A stretch of 64,000 nt of DNA. Source: Methylorubrum populi. GTDB lineage: Bacteria; Pseudomonadota; Alphaproteobacteria; Rhizobiales; Beijerinckiaceae. This document shows positions 24,227-33,792 of this stretch, piece by piece. The first letter of the stretch is position 1; each line of letters begins with the position of its first letter. The DNA is taken from assembly GCA_036946625.1 (NCBI GenBank), contig JAQIIU010000003.1, forward strand, positions 569,961 through 633,960, read 5' to 3'. The position numbers and the translations under genes are program-made. The notes beneath the pieces were generated by a model. It made no database searches. It was not told the DNA's origin and saw only the letters and a list, made by a program, of their open reading frames with translations.

Positions 24227-24919
24227 TCAGGCCTCGGTGCAGCCGATCAGCGCCGAGGAGGCCAGCGTCTGGCCGTCGCGGGCGACCACGGACTGGAACT
24301 CGCCGGTCTTCGGGTCGCGGATGCGCAGCTCGCCCGTGATGATGCCGAAATGCGCCCCGTGCAGGTGGAGCCGACCCGCCTCGACCGCCTCGCGGATGAA
24401 GTCGAAGGTCATCAGGTTCTCGAGGCTCTGCCCGATCATCGCGTATTCGAGACGGGTGAGGTAGCCCTCCTTGTCCTTGCCGTCGCCGGCCGCGGCGAGC
24501 TTCTTCGTCGCCGGCTCGACCAGCGAGACCCAGCGGCCGATGAAGTTGCCCGTGGAGAGCGGGTCGGAGCCGTGCCCGGCCGCCTTGATGCCGCCGCAGG
24601 TGGCGTGGCCGAGCACGACGACGTGCTTCACCTTCAGCGCCTGCACCGCGAACTCGATCGCCGAGGAGGTGCCGTGATAGGCGCTGTCGTGCTCGGCCGG
24701 CGGCACGATGTTGGCCACGTTGCGGATCGTGAAGATCTGGCCGGGGCCGGTGTCGAAGATCACCTCCGGCGCGACGCGGCTGTCGCAGCAGCCGATCAGC
24801 AGCACGTCCGGTTCCTGGCCGTCCGTGCCGAGCGTTTCGTACTTGCGCCGTTCGTTCGGCAGCCGCTCGCCGAGGAAGCTGCGGTAGCCATCGGTCAGAA
24901 CCTGAGGAAACATAGCCAA
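24227..24919 (-). CDS. can: Beta-class carbonic anhydrase
   Basis: Interconverts CO2 and bicarbonate. 230 residues with zinc ligands in LLIGCCDSRVAPEVIF (Cys and the Asp-Arg dyad) and HVVVLGHATCGGIKA (His, Cys), as in beta carbonic anhydrases. FTIRNVANIVPP is also conserved. It stands alone between a terminator and a 200-bp intergenic gap. In a methylotroph it would feed bicarbonate to carboxylases. Confidence 0.95.
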   Translation of the reverse strand: MAMFPQVLTDGYRSFLGERLPNERRKYETLGTDGQEPDVLLIGCCDSRVAPEVIFDTGPGQIFTIRNVANIVPPAEHDSAYHGTSSAIEFAVQALKVKHVVVLGHATCGGIKAAGHGSDPLSTGNFIGRWVSLVEPATKKLAAAGDGKDKEGYLTRLEYAMIGQSLENLMTFDFIREAVEAGRLHLHGAHFGIITGELRIRDPKTGEFQSVVARDGQTLASSALIGCTEA

Positions 24920-25125
24920 CTGTCCTTCTTTTTCCGTGCCGTGATCGGGATGCGCTTACCAAACGGATTGATCGTCCGAATCCATCCCCTCCGGCGGATG
25001 CGCTTGCGCACACGGTGCACTTCGGGCCGGCCGAACGAAAACCTTCGGAGCGCCGCTCGCCGGACGCGAGCGCCCCCTCGCCGTCCGGCGCACGAGGCGG
25101 AGACGCGGCCGTGCGGCGGGGAGGC

Positions 25126-25650
25126 TCAGGCGTTCCGCCAATACAGGCGGAGGGGCTGGTCCGGAACGCCGCCGGAGGCGATTCGTTGCGCCAGCGCGGC
25201 CAGTCCCGCCGGCTCGATTCGCTCGGCCGAGGCCGCGAGTTCGTCGAGCGGCCACCAGCGGGTGCCGCGCACCGGGCTGTCCTCGGTCTCGGCAAGGCGG
25301 CTCGTATCGACGCGATCGCTCGCGAGGCGGACCACGAAGTAGCGCTCGCGGGCATGGCGCGGCGTGCGGAACAGGTGGAACGGCCCGTCGCAGACGGCGA
25401 CGCAGGGGCCGAGTTCGACCTCCGCGACGCCGATTTCCTCGGACAACTCGCGCCGGCAGGCGGCCTCGTGGCTCTCGCCCGGTTCCAGCCCGCCGCCGGG
25501 CATGAACCAGAAGCCGAGGGCGTCGGGCCTGCCGGGATCGATCGGTCGCACCGCCTCGTACTCGATCAGCAGCAGGCGGTGCGCGGGATCGAACACCAGG
25601 GCGCGGGCGATGTCGCGGATCGGCAGGTCCGCGTCGGGGCGGTCGGTCAC
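25126..25650 (-). CDS. Nudix hydrolase
   Basis: 174 residues with a complete Nudix box: GGGLEPGESHEAACRRELSE followed by EIGV (GX5EX7REUXEEXGU). The N-terminal ARALVFDPAHRLLLIEYEAV is a usual beta strand. The substrate cannot be read from the sequence. The start is a GTG (VTDRPDADLP); no ATG is available in frame. It begins 10 bp after the DUF429 gene and is probably co-transcribed. Confidence 0.88.
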   Translation of the reverse strand: MTDRPDADLPIRDIARALVFDPAHRLLLIEYEAVRPIDPGRPDALGFWFMPGGGLEPGESHEAACRRELSEEIGVAEVELGPCVAVCDGPFHLFRTPRHARERYFVVRLASDRVDTSRLAETEDSPVRGTRWWPLDELAASAERIEPAGLAALAQRIASGGVPDQPLRLYWRNA

Positions 25651-25660
25651 GGCGTCATCC

Positions 25661-26426
25661 TCATGGCAAGGGCGGGTGAATCGGGGCGGGCGCCCAGATC
25701 GCGACGGGCAGGCCATAGCTGTCGCGCTCGATTCGGTCGGGAAGCGGCGCGGCGCGGCCCCCGGCGATGTCGCGGGCGACGACGAGGGCGGCCATGGCGT
25801 CGAGATGGTCGTCCGCGGCGACCTTCGGCGGCGACCTTCGGCGGCGGCTTCGAGGCGACCAGCGCCTGCGGCAGCCCGGCGGCGATCAGCAGCGCCCGGC
25901 GCTCGGCCAGACCCGCGGCGCGGGCCGGCCCCTTCTTGCCGGCGGCGAGGCGGCGGTCGCCGTTGAGGCGGAAGAAGGCGACCTCCGGATGGACCTCGTG
26001 CAGGCGTTCCCGCAGGTCGGGCCGCGCCCGCAGCAGGCCGTCGGCCTCGCGGACGTAGCGCAGGATGTTCCAGAGCTGGATCGAGGGGGCGAAGGGCGGC
26101 TCGGAGCCGGCCCGCGACAGCGCCTTGGCCTCCTCGTAGCTCCCGGCATGGACCGCCGCGCGCGGCGGCACCGGGAAGACGCTGGCGCGGCCCGCGCCGA
26201 GAAACGCCCGGGCCGCCCGGTCGGCGGAGCGCCCGCCGCCGGTCACCCGGTCGGGCAGGCCGATCGGCACGTCGATGCCGGCGATGACCGGCGCCTCCGG
26301 GCCGTCGAGCAGATCGGCGATCCGCGCGAACCGGGCGCAGCGCCAGCGGGCGGGATCGTCGAGGTCGATCAGCACGCCGGCCCAGGCGCCCCGGCACCCG
26401 TCGAGTCCCGCCACCCAGCGCGCCAT
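25661..26426 (-). pseudogene. DUF429 family protein, frameshifted by a 13-bp tandem duplication
   Basis: The main frame reads MARWVAGLDGCRGAWAGVLI, VIAGIDVPIGLPD, ASVFPVPPRAAVHAGSYEEA and LHEVHPEVAFFRLNG, diagnostic of DUF429 (RNase H-like fold, predicted nuclease). At 25819-25844 the 13-mer CGACCTTCGGCGG is repeated in tandem. After it the conserved end DDHLDAMAALVVARDIAGGR continues in another frame and stops at 25661 with IWAPAPIHPPLP. As read, the product keeps about 195 native residues and then runs out of frame. Deleting one unit would restore the gene. Confidence 0.85.
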
Positions 26427-26522
26427 CCGTCCGCCCCCGATTGCCCTGCGCCGCAGCCTGGCCGAAAGGTCTTCTCCTCGCGCGTCTCTTCACGCGTCAA
26501 GACGGCAGCCGGGAGCACCCTC

Positions 26523-27002
26523 GTGAAGGTCGGCCTCCACATCCTCGATCCGCGGCTCGCCGGCTGGGGCTTTCCCCGCCGGGGCAGCGCGGCGTCCGCC
26601 GGGCTCGACCTGCACGCCTGCCTCGACGCCCCCCTGACCCTCGAACCGCAGGCGCCGCCCGCGCTGATCCCGGCCGGCGTCTCGGTGCGGATCGGCGATC
26701 CGGACTGGTGCGGGCTCGTGTTCGCCCGCTCGGGGCTGGGACACCGGGAGGGGCTGGTGCTCGGCAACGGCACGGGCGTGATCGACGCCGATTACGAGGG
26801 CCCGCTGCTGATCTCGGCCTGGAACCGCAACCCTCCGGCAAGCGGCGCGGCGATCCGCATCGAGCCGGGCGAGCGCATCGCGCAGCTCGTCTTCACCCGG
26901 GTGCTGCGGCCGGATTTCGAGATCCTCGAGGAAGCCCCCGCATCGGACGGCCGTCCGTCCGGACGCGGCCAGGGCGGCTTCGGCTCGACGGGCCGGCGCT
27001 GA
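26523..27002 (+). CDS. dut: dUTPase / dCTP-deaminase superfamily protein
   Basis: Hydrolyses dUTP to dUMP, keeping uracil out of DNA. 159 residues from a GTG. The five motifs appear in order: SAGLDLHA (1), FARSGLGHREGLVLGNG (2), GVIDADYEGPL (3, with the catalytic Asp), EPGERIAQLVF (4) and GRGQGGFGSTGR (5). Length is normal for a trimeric dUTPase. It diverges from the DUF429 gene, with starts about 100 bp apart. Confidence 0.9.
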   Translation: MKVGLHILDPRLAGWGFPRRGSAASAGLDLHACLDAPLTLEPQAPPALIPAGVSVRIGDPDWCGLVFARSGLGHREGLVLGNGTGVIDADYEGPLLISAWNRNPPASGAAIRIEPGERIAQLVFTRVLRPDFEILEEAPASDGRPSGRGQGGFGSTGRR

Positions 27003-27177
27003 CGACGGGGCGATCGAGGGTCGAACGACGTCTCTTCTGTCATCCGCAGTACAAGCTTGGCCATTCGAAGTCGCAGGCTCCGGTGAAGCAAGCTCGACCG
27101 CAATAAACGCTGCGGCGACGATTGAACTCTTTTCCGTGCGTCCCGTTGGTTCGTCACGATTCCTCGCGAGACGCGCC

Positions 27178-27375
27178 ATGGCCGCCCACGACATCCTCGG
27201 CTTCTTCGAACACCGCACCGACGGGGCCTGGGTCTGCGTGAAACCCTTCACGCTCAACACCCGATCGACCCGGATCGACATCCGGCGCGGCATGCGCTTC
27301 GAGTACGGCCGGCGCGTCGGCGGCCTGGATCTCGCCGAGTATCTCGAACAGCTCGGCTCGCAGTTCGGCTCCTGA
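27178..27375 (+). CDS. Small conserved-looking protein of unknown function
   Basis: 65 residues, MAAHDILGFFEHRTDGAWVC then VKPFTLNTRSTRIDIRRGMR and a C-terminal GLDLAEYLEQLGSQFGS. No signal peptide or membrane segment. Composition is balanced, unlike shadow frames nearby. The start was chosen at the second Met, where a sensible N-terminus begins. Function not recognised. Confidence 0.55.
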   Translation: MAAHDILGFFEHRTDGAWVCVKPFTLNTRSTRIDIRRGMRFEYGRRVGGLDLAEYLEQLGSQFGS

Positions 27376-27387
27376 CGCCGCTGCCCC

Positions 27388-29148
27388 TCAGAACCGGTAG
27401 GCGGTGCGGCAGGCCCCCCAGTGGCGCCCGAGGACGCGGATCGGCGCATCGACCTCGCGCACCAGGATCGACCGGGTGCCGACCTCCCGCCGGTAGGACT
27501 GCACGGTGAAGGGGCGGGTCGAGCGTGAGGCGGTGATGCCGGTACGGTCGTCGAAGATGCGCCGGTTGCGGCAATGGGCGTCGTTCCACGCCGGATCGCC
27601 CGGCCGCTGCGGCTGCGACGCCCGCGCGTTGTGCACCGGCAGGAAGCCGTTGCGATCGGTCGGGATGCAGAACAGCATCCGCGGATCGGCCTCCAGCGGC
27701 GGCTCGATCAGCGGCGGCAGCAGGCGTTCCAGCGGCGCGACCGCGGCGGTCAGGTATTGCTGCGGATCGGTGCCGGGGATCGGCCGGTAGGCCGTATCGA
27801 ACAGGGCCTCCGGCGTCAGGCGGCCGGCCGCGATCTCGGCTTCCATCGCCTCCGCCATCCGGGCGGCGAGCCCCTGCGCCGCCGCGATCATCGGCGCATA
27901 ATCCGCCTCGATCTCGGCCAGGGTCGCGGCGAGGGCCGCCTCCATCGCCGGGGACAGGTCCGCGAAGGCGCAGTGCAGGCCCATGGCGCTCAGCCCTACG
28001 ACCCGCACGTCGATCCGGCCGATCCGCTCGATTTCCAGGGACAGCCTCGCGCCGGGCTCGGCCGGAGCGCCCGCCGGCGCCTCCACGAGGACGCCGCCCC
28101 GGCTCAGGTCGATCGTGCGGCCGGCGGTGCCGGCGAAGGTCACGGCCCGTTCGGCGGGATAGCGGTCGAAGCGGCGGCGGTCGCCCATCTCGGTCTGGCG
28201 GATCACGGCGACGAAGCGGCGCCCGAGCGCCTCGGTCTGCACCGAGGCTGCGGCGCTGGCGCCCTCGGCCCGCAGGGCGAGCCCGTCCACCTCGGTCGCC
28301 GCCGCGGTCGCCGCACCCGCATCGCGGCTCACGCCCGAGACGAAGGCGGCGGCCGCCTGCGCCTCCGCCGCGAGGGCGCTCACCGTGGCGGCCTGCTCCC
28401 CGGTGACGCCGCGCACCGTGGCGAAGGCCGGGCGCATGGCCTCGACCGCCCCGGCCATCGCCGCGATCGCCGCGCCCGAGGCGCTGGCCCCCTCGCGCAG
28501 GCGGGCGATGCGGTTGCGCACGTCCGCCGCTGCGCGGCCGGTCTCGACCGCGAGCGCCTTGACCTCGCCCGCCACCACGGCGAAGCCCCGGCCGGCTTCG
28601 CCCGCGCGGGCGGCCTCGATGGTCGCGTTCAGCGCCAGCAGGTTGGTCTGGCGCGAGACCGCGGCGATGGTCTCGACCACGCTGGCGATCTCGTCGCCCG
28701 CCCGCTCCAGTTCCGCCAGAAGGATGCGCGCCTCCACCGAGCGGTCGGTCGCGGTGGCGAGATGGTGCCCGGCCTCGTCCATCGCCCCGGCGATGCGCTC
28801 GGAGGTCGAGGACAGGGTCCGGCTGGTATCGAGCATCTCCGCGGTCATGCCCGCCGCGCCTTCCGATGCGGCGGCGAGCCGCTCCATCTGCCCGCGGATG
28901 GCGGCGACGCCCGCCTGCATCCGGCCGACCTCCTCGCGCGTCGCGGCGATCGAGCCGCCGACGCCGTCGATCGCGTTCATCACGTCGGTCTCGACGACGT
29001 CGATGGTGGCGCGGTCTGCGGCGCGGGCCGCGCCTTCGCCCTCCGACGCGGGCATCCCGGCCGGCGGCGCCTCGGCGGGCGGCACGGCCGAGGACGGTTC
29101 TTCGGACTTGGAAGGAGACTCGGCAGGAGCGCGCGAAAGGAAACCCAT
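27388..29148 (-). CDS. Soluble methyl-accepting chemotaxis-type transducer with PilZ domain
   Basis: 586 residues and no membrane helix. Residues 60-330 form the coiled-coil signalling domain with the hairpin tip [20 protein letters not shown] and [20 protein letters not shown], the MCP signature. A PilZ-like segment follows ([33 protein letters not shown]), a c-di-GMP binding module with the RxxxR and D-S-G-G motifs. A C-terminal helical/sensor region ends in [13 protein letters not shown]. The domain set implies cytoplasmic sensing that joins chemotaxis to c-di-GMP. It ends 12 bp from the convergent small gene. Confidence 0.9.
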   Translation of the reverse strand: MGFLSRAPAESPSKSEEPSSAVPPAEAPPAGMPASEGEGAARAADRATIDVVETDVMNAIDGVGGSIAATREEVGRMQAGVAAIRGQMERLAAASEGAAGMTAEMLDTSRTLSSTSERIAGAMDEAGHHLATATDRSVEARILLAELERAGDEIASVVETIAAVSRQTNLLALNATIEAARAGEAGRGFAVVAGEVKALAVETGRAAADVRNRIARLREGASASGAAIAAMAGAVEAMRPAFATVRGVTGEQAATVSALAAEAQAAAAFVSGVSRDAGAATAAATEVDGLALRAEGASAAASVQTEALGRRFVAVIRQTEMGDRRRFDRYPAERAVTFAGTAGRTIDLSRGGVLVEAPAGAPAEPGARLSLEIERIGRIDVRVVGLSAMGLHCAFADLSPAMEAALAATLAEIEADYAPMIAAAQGLAARMAEAMEAEIAAGRLTPEALFDTAYRPIPGTDPQQYLTAAVAPLERLLPPLIEPPLEADPRMLFCIPTDRNGFLPVHNARASQPQRPGDPAWNDAHCRNRRIFDDRTGITASRSTRPFTVQSYRREVGTRSILVREVDAPIRVLGRHWGACRTAYRF

Positions 29149-29334
29149 GCGCGGAACGTTGCAGCACTGCCGTTAAGGTTGCGTTTCCGCGCGCAATGCA
29201 AGTTCGATCACATTTTCCAACGGCGTTTCACGAGCTGGCCATGCGATGCGAGAGATGCGGGTCTGAAGATCGATGTTTCCGCCGCGGACGGAAGCCGAGG
29301 TGGCCCGGATCGGATCGAGCGGCACCTCGACCCG

Positions 29335-29556
29335 GGATCGGGTCCCACCCCATTGCAGGGTCAGGCCGCCATCGACCATCAGGGTGTGGCCGGTCACGGC
29401 GTCGGCCTCATCCCGATGCGAGGTGAGGCAGAGCATGGTCCCGGCGATCTCATCCGGCCGGCGCGGTGCCACGGGATGCGTTCGAGATCGCGGTCGCCCG
29501 GCCGATCCCGGAATCGGCGCCGGTGATCGGGGCGCGCTTGCCTTCGAGCTGCATGC
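29335..29556 (-). pseudogene. Short-chain dehydrogenase remnant (internal deletion)
   Basis: The start MQLEGKRAPITGADSGIGRA is the Rossmann TGxxxGIG of an SDR protein. About 25 residues later the sequence jumps, with a frame change, to PDEIAGTMLCLTSHRDEADA and VTGHTLMVDGGLTL, the normal SDR C-terminus. The roughly 180 residues between, with the Ser-Tyr-Lys catalytic set, are missing. Non-functional. Confidence 0.7.
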
Positions 29557-29803
29557 GGTATCCCGGAGGCTCATGCCCGCGGGATGCCCGTCCGGAACCT
29601 TGCGCAGGGCCGGTTGCGGGAGGGCGCGTTCCCGGGGCAATCGGAGTGCGGGCGGCGATGTTGCGGCCCTCTTGGTCCCGCCTCACGCGCGCCCCTCGCG
29701 GGCCGGCCGTGGAACAGCCTGCCCCTCTGGGGCTTTGTGAAGCCGACTGCCCGCATCAAACGGTTTTGACGCAGGCGGCGTCGAAGCTTAGGTGTTGACG
29801 ACG

Positions 29804-30448
29804 ATGCCCGCCGCCACGGCCCGCCTTCTTCCCCCCTCCGACGAGACCGCGCCGACCACGCACGACCGGATCGTGGAGGCGGCGGCGCGGTCCTTCCGGG
29901 AGATCGGCTACCAGAAGACCACGGTCGCCGACATCGCCCGCACCCTGAAGATGAGCCCGGCCAACGTCTACCGCTTCTTCGACTCGAAGAAGGCGATCAA
30001 CGAGGCGGTGGTCGAGCGGCTGACCGGCGAGGTCGAGGCGATGATCGTGAGGATCGCCGAGACGCCGAACCTCGACGCCCCCGAGCGGCTGACCCGGATC
30101 GTCACGGCGCTCCACAACGATTGCCACCGCCGCTTCGAGGCGCATCCGCGCGTCCACGAGATGGTCGAGGCGGCGATGAGCGAGAGCTGGGCGGTCTGTC
30201 AGGCCCATGTCGACCGCATCGGCGCGGTGCTCGCGCGGGTGGTGGCCGACGGGGTGCGCGAGGGCGCCTTCACGGTCGCCGATCCGAAGGGCGCGGCGGC
30301 CTGCCTCCACGCCGCCATCACCCGCTACTGCCATCCCGTGCTGGTGAGCCGCCAGCCCGAGAGGGTCGAGCCGCCGCTGCCGGCGATGATCGCCTTCCTG
30401 CTCGGGGCGCTGCGGCCGGCGGGCGACGGTTGCCGCCATCCCAAGTAA
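29804..30448 (+). CDS. TetR family transcriptional regulator
   Basis: 214 residues. The helix-turn-helix DRIVEAAARSFREIGYQKTT, VADIARTLKMSPANVYRFFD is classic TetR. The C-terminal ligand domain is variable (RFEAHPRVHEMVEAAMSESW). A GTG four codons upstream is an alternative start. No obvious target operator was found; the convergent or divergent neighbours are repeats and a decayed SDR gene, which may once have been its target. Confidence 0.88.
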   Translation: MPAATARLLPPSDETAPTTHDRIVEAAARSFREIGYQKTTVADIARTLKMSPANVYRFFDSKKAINEAVVERLTGEVEAMIVRIAETPNLDAPERLTRIVTALHNDCHRRFEAHPRVHEMVEAAMSESWAVCQAHVDRIGAVLARVVADGVREGAFTVADPKGAAACLHAAITRYCHPVLVSRQPERVEPPLPAMIAFLLGALRPAGDGCRHPK

Positions 30449-30564
30449 GACCAACCGGCGCTGATCCCGACGCATCGCCGGTCGCCCGCGCGAAGGCGTG
30501 GCGGCGGGCGTCCGCCGGACGCAGGGAAGACGACCATCGGTCGGCGTCCAGGCCGCTTGGTATA
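30449..30564. repeat. Repeat C, copy 2
   Basis: Starts directly after the TetR stop (GACCAACCGGCG) and ends CCGCTTGGTATA, two bases before an R repeat. Matches 11758-11873. Confidence 0.75.
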
Positions 30565-30566
30565 AA

Positions 30567-30737
30567 TCATACCGTTTCCGATCGATCGCTTCGGGTTTGG
30601 CCCCCCTCCGTCCTCGCGAGCGGCCGCGAAGCGATCCAGGGCGCGGGCATGTCCGGAAAGGGCGCGCCCTGGATTGCTTGCGCCGAGCCTCGCAAGGACG
30701 CAGGACAGGCCGAACGCATCGACCGGATATCGTATCA
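30567..30737. repeat. R repeat, copy 2
   Basis: 171 bp from TCATACCG to CGTATCA, opposite orientation to copy 1. Its last three bases (TCA) are the stop codon of the minus-strand DUF1330 gene. Confidence 0.85.
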
Positions 30738-31079
30738 CTCCGACGCGGCACCCGGCGTCGGGGCCGGCTCCGAGACGGCGGGCTGCGGGCCGTCATAGCC
30801 CTCGATCACCAGGATGTCGGCCTCCGCACCGCCCTTCTGCAGGGCGCGGGCGGACTGGTAGAGGTCGGAGTTCCAGCAGGCGAGGGCGTCGTCGTAGCTC
30901 GGGAACGCGACGACGACGTTGCGCGCCCGCGCCTGCCCCGCCACCGCCTCGAAGGCGCCGCCGCGCACGAGGAAGCGTCCGCCGAAGCGGGCGAAGGCGG
31001 CGCCGTTGGCGGCCGCATAGGCCTTGTAGGCCTCCGCGTCGCTCACATCGACCCGCACGATCCAGTAGCCCTTGGCCAT
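30735..31079 (-). CDS. DUF1330 family protein
   Basis: 114 residues with MAKGYWIVRVDVSDAEAYKA, GGRFLVRGGAFEAVAG, ARNVVVAFPSYDDALACWNS and DLYQSARALQKGGAEADILV, the complete dimeric ferredoxin-like DUF1330 fold. Function unknown. The last 15 residues (Pro/Ala-rich) run up to an R repeat that supplies the TGA stop, so the native C-terminus may have been trimmed or extended. Confidence 0.85.
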   Translation of the reverse strand: MAKGYWIVRVDVSDAEAYKAYAAANGAAFARFGGRFLVRGGAFEAVAGQARARNVVVAFPSYDDALACWNSDLYQSARALQKGGAEADILVIEGYDGPQPAVSEPAPTPGAASE

Positions 31080-31235
31080 CGTCTCCTCCTGTCATGTCCG
31101 ATGACGGTTCTCGCCCCTGGTATCGGAGAGGCGCCGTGAGGGCGAGCACGGACAGTGTGAGACGGCCTCTCGTTCTTGATTTGTTCGTTATGTCGCCTAT
31201 CGTATCCGCAGCCTCGAATCGAGCGGAGACATCGG

Positions 31236-31619
31236 ATGCAGCCCTATCTCACCCTCGGCGCCCGCGACGCCGCGACCGCCCACGCCTTCTACGACGCCGT
31301 CCTGGCGACGGTGGGCTGGGGCCTGCACGCGGATTTTCCGGGCTGGCGCGCCTACTCGCCGGCGGGGCGCGGCGAGGGGGTGATCGTGTGGGTCTGCACG
31401 CCCTTCGACGGTCGGGAGGCGAGCGCCGGCAACGGCACGATGATGGGCTTCCCGGCGCCCTCGCGGGCGTCGGTCGATGCCTTCCACACCGCCGCCATGG
31501 CCCATGGCGGAACCGACGAGGGGGCGCCGGGCCTCAGGCCGCAATACGGCCCGAACTGGTACGCCGCCTATCTGCGCGACCCGACCGGCAACAAGCTCGC
31601 CGCGGTGTTCGGAGGCTGA
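31236..31619 (+). CDS. VOC (glyoxalase/bleomycin resistance) superfamily protein
   Basis: 127 residues with one VOC domain built of two beta-alpha-beta units: YLTLGARDAATAHAFYDAVL at the start and YGPNWYAAYLRDPTGNKLAA at the end. A short linker (DGREASAGNGTMMGFPAPSR) joins the units. The metal ligands are not clear, so the reaction cannot be named. Confidence 0.85.
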   Translation: MQPYLTLGARDAATAHAFYDAVLATVGWGLHADFPGWRAYSPAGRGEGVIVWVCTPFDGREASAGNGTMMGFPAPSRASVDAFHTAAMAHGGTDEGAPGLRPQYGPNWYAAYLRDPTGNKLAAVFGG

Positions 31620-31637
31620 GCCACCGGAGACCTTGCG

Positions 31638-31807
31638 TCCTACCGTTTCCGATCGATCGCTTCGGGTTTCGCCCCACGCCGTCCTCGCGAGCGGCCGCGA
31701 AGCGATCCAGGGCGCGACAGGTCCGGACAGGGCGCGCCCTGGATGGCCACGGCTTCGCCTCGCAAGGACGCAGGAGAGGCCGAGGTCATCGACCGGATGG
31801 CGTATCA
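31638..31807. repeat. R repeat, copy 3
   Basis: 170 bp, same orientation as copy 2, between the VOC gene and pyrF. Its terminal TCA is the pyrF stop codon. Confidence 0.85.
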
Positions 31808-32518
31808 GGCCATCTCGGCCACGATTTTTTCCGCGACCGCGCGGGGGTCGTCGGCCCCGGTGATCGGGCGCCCGACCACCACGTGGTCGATGCCCGCCGC
31901 CCGCGCCTGTCCCGGCGTCGTCACCCGCTTCTGGTCGCCGGCCTCCGCGCCCGCGGGCCGGATGCCGGGGGTGACGATCAGGCCGGAGGGACCGATCCGA
32001 TCCCGCACCGCCCCCGCCTCGGCCGCGGAGCAGACGATGCCGTCGATGCCGATCTGCGCGGCCTGCTCCGCCCGGCGCGCGACGAGGTCGGCCACGGGCA
32101 GCGCGTAGCCGGCCTCCGCCGCGTCCGCGTCGTCGTAGGAGGTCAGCACCGTGACCGCGAGGATCTTCAGGCCCGTGCCCCGCCCGCGGACCGCCGCCCG
32201 CATGGTCTGCGGATAGGCGTGCACCGTCAGGAAGGTCGCGCCGAGCAGGGAGGCCGAGCGCACGCCCTCCTCGACGGTGTTGCCGATGTCGTGGAGCTTG
32301 AGATCGAGGAAGGTCTTCCTGCCATCCGCCGCGAGGCGGGCGGCGAAGTCGAGCCCGCCCGCATAGGCCAGCCGGTAGCCGATCTTGTAGAAGGTCGCCG
32401 CGTCGCCGATGCGCGCGACGAGCCGCTCCGCCTGCGCGACGTCCGGCAGGTCGAGGGCGACGATCAGGCGGTCGCGGGGGTCGGCAGACTCCGGCATCGA
32501 GCTCTCGTTCGTGGGCAC
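31805..32518 (-). CDS. pyrF: Orotidine 5'-phosphate decarboxylase
   Basis: Last step of UMP synthesis. 237 residues, TIM barrel: [18 protein letters not shown], the catalytic D-K-D set in [38 protein letters not shown] and [14 protein letters not shown] phosphate-binding loop. Full length. The stop lies in the end of an R repeat. A uracil-DNA glycosylase gene precedes it by 33 bp on the same strand. Confidence 0.95.
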   Translation of the reverse strand: MPTNESSMPESADPRDRLIVALDLPDVAQAERLVARIGDAATFYKIGYRLAYAGGLDFAARLAADGRKTFLDLKLHDIGNTVEEGVRSASLLGATFLTVHAYPQTMRAAVRGRGTGLKILAVTVLTSYDDADAAEAGYALPVADLVARRAEQAAQIGIDGIVCSAAEAGAVRDRIGPSGLIVTPGIRPAGAEAGDQKRVTTPGQARAAGIDHVVVGRPITGADDPRAVAEKIVAEMA

Positions 32519-32551
32519 GCGCGGCAGCGATCCTCCTGCGGGACGCGCCTG

Positions 32552-33187
32552 TCAACGCCGGAGATCCATCGCCGCCGCCACCTCGGCCCGCAGCACCGGC
32601 AGGAGTTCCGCCTCGAACCAGGGGTTCTTCCGCAGCCAGCCGTTGTTGCGCCAGGAGGGGTGGGGGAGCGGCAGCACCCGCGGGCGGGTGGACGCCGCGA
32701 GGATCGCGCGCCAGCCCGCGACCGTCCCGGTCAGGCCGCCCGGCCGGGGCCCGAGATGCCAGGCTTGCGCGGACTGCCCGATCACTAGGATCAGAGCGAG
32801 CTGCGGCAGCCCGGCGAGGAGCTCCGCCCGCCATGTCGGCGCGCATTCCCGCCGCGGCGGCCGGTCGCCGCCCCTGGCATCGAGGCCCGGGAAGCAGGCG
32901 CCCATCGGCAGGATCGCCACCCGCGCCGCGTCGTAGAAGGCCGCCTCCGGGAGCCCGAGCCACGCCCGCAGGCGAACCCCGGACGGGTCGCCGAACGGCA
33001 CGCCGCTGCGATGGGCCCGGTTGCCCGGCGCCTGGCTCGCGATCAGCAGCCGCGCGGTGGCGCTGCCCTGGACCACGGGCCGCGGCTCGTGCGGCAGGGG
33101 CGCGCCGTAGAGGGGCGCGTCGCGGCAGAGCCGGCAGGCGCGCAGGCGGGCGGCGGTGGCTTCGAAGCGGTCGGGGAGAGAGGGCAT
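32552..33187 (-). CDS. Uracil-DNA glycosylase family protein
   Basis: 211 residues. CRLCRDAPLYG is an N-terminal Cys pair. LLIASQAPGNRAHRSGVPFG corresponds to motif A with GxAPG-like SQAPGNRAH. LILVIGQSAQAWHLG and PRVLPLPHPSWRNNGWLRKN (HPS motif) complete the fold. It is the atypical family with SQAPG and a HPS rather than HPS/T of classical Ung. Probably base-excision repair of uracil. The start at MPSLPDR was chosen because upstream sequence is poor coding. Confidence 0.85.
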   Translation of the reverse strand: MPSLPDRFEATAARLRACRLCRDAPLYGAPLPHEPRPVVQGSATARLLIASQAPGNRAHRSGVPFGDPSGVRLRAWLGLPEAAFYDAARVAILPMGACFPGLDARGGDRPPRRECAPTWRAELLAGLPQLALILVIGQSAQAWHLGPRPGGLTGTVAGWRAILAASTRPRVLPLPHPSWRNNGWLRKNPWFEAELLPVLRAEVAAAMDLRR

Positions 33188-33282
33188 CGCCCCGGAGATG
33201 GCGCGGATCGCGCGCCGGAGCGATGCGTCACCGCGCCCGAGGCTCACCGATCCCAACGCCATCTTTTCGGGACGATCCTTGA

Positions 33283-33501
33283 GAGCCTGTTTGACTGCGG
33301 TGATCCCATCTCGACCCCTCATCCTGAGGTGCCGCGTGAGCGGCCTCGAAGGGTGCTCCAGGTTCCGCGCGATTTCTGGAGCACCCTTCGAGGCCTCCGC
33401 TGCGCTCCAGCACCTCAGGATGAGGGTTCAGGATGGGAGCAGGGCTTTCCTCTCGACTTGCCGTTGCCTGACGAAGACACGTCGGCCGGTCAAACAGGCT
33501 C
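33283..33501. mobile_element. MITE-like palindromic element A, copy 2
   Basis: Ends GAGCCTGTTTGAC and GTCAAACAGGCTC; the internal sequence is nearly the same as 8704-8923. It stops immediately before the parE stop codon. Confidence 0.75.
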
Positions 33502-33792
33502 TCAAAGATGGCGTTTGAAATCCATCCGCTGGTGAAGGATGCGGATGAGCTCGATGCCGCCATCGGCGCCTGGGCGATAGAACAGGACGTGTGACCCCAC
33601 GGACAGGCGGAAATACCCCTTGCGAATCTCGTCGGCTCTTCGGCCCGGAGCCGAACCCTCAGCCAGCTTATCGAAGCTCACGGCGAGGAGGCGGACGGAG
33701 CGGTCGGCCTGATCCACGCCCCAGCGTTCGGCCGAGTCGTCCCATAGCCGGCCGAGGTCCGCGCGCGTCCTCGGCGAGAGCCGGACGCTCAC
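33502..33792 (-). CDS. parE: ParE/RelE-superfamily toxin
   Basis: 96 residues: SVRLSPRTRADLGRLWDDSA, WGVDQADRSVRLLAVSFDKL, then GYFRLSVGSHVLFYRPGADG and IELIRILHQRMDFKRHL, a full ParE fold with the C-terminal RILHxRMD motif. It starts with GTG overlapping the parD stop by four bases. The toxin frame is intact although its antitoxin gene is split, which is unexpected if the toxin is active and expressed. Confidence 0.85.
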   Translation of the reverse strand: MSVRLSPRTRADLGRLWDDSAERWGVDQADRSVRLLAVSFDKLAEGSAPGRRADEIRKGYFRLSVGSHVLFYRPGADGGIELIRILHQRMDFKRHL

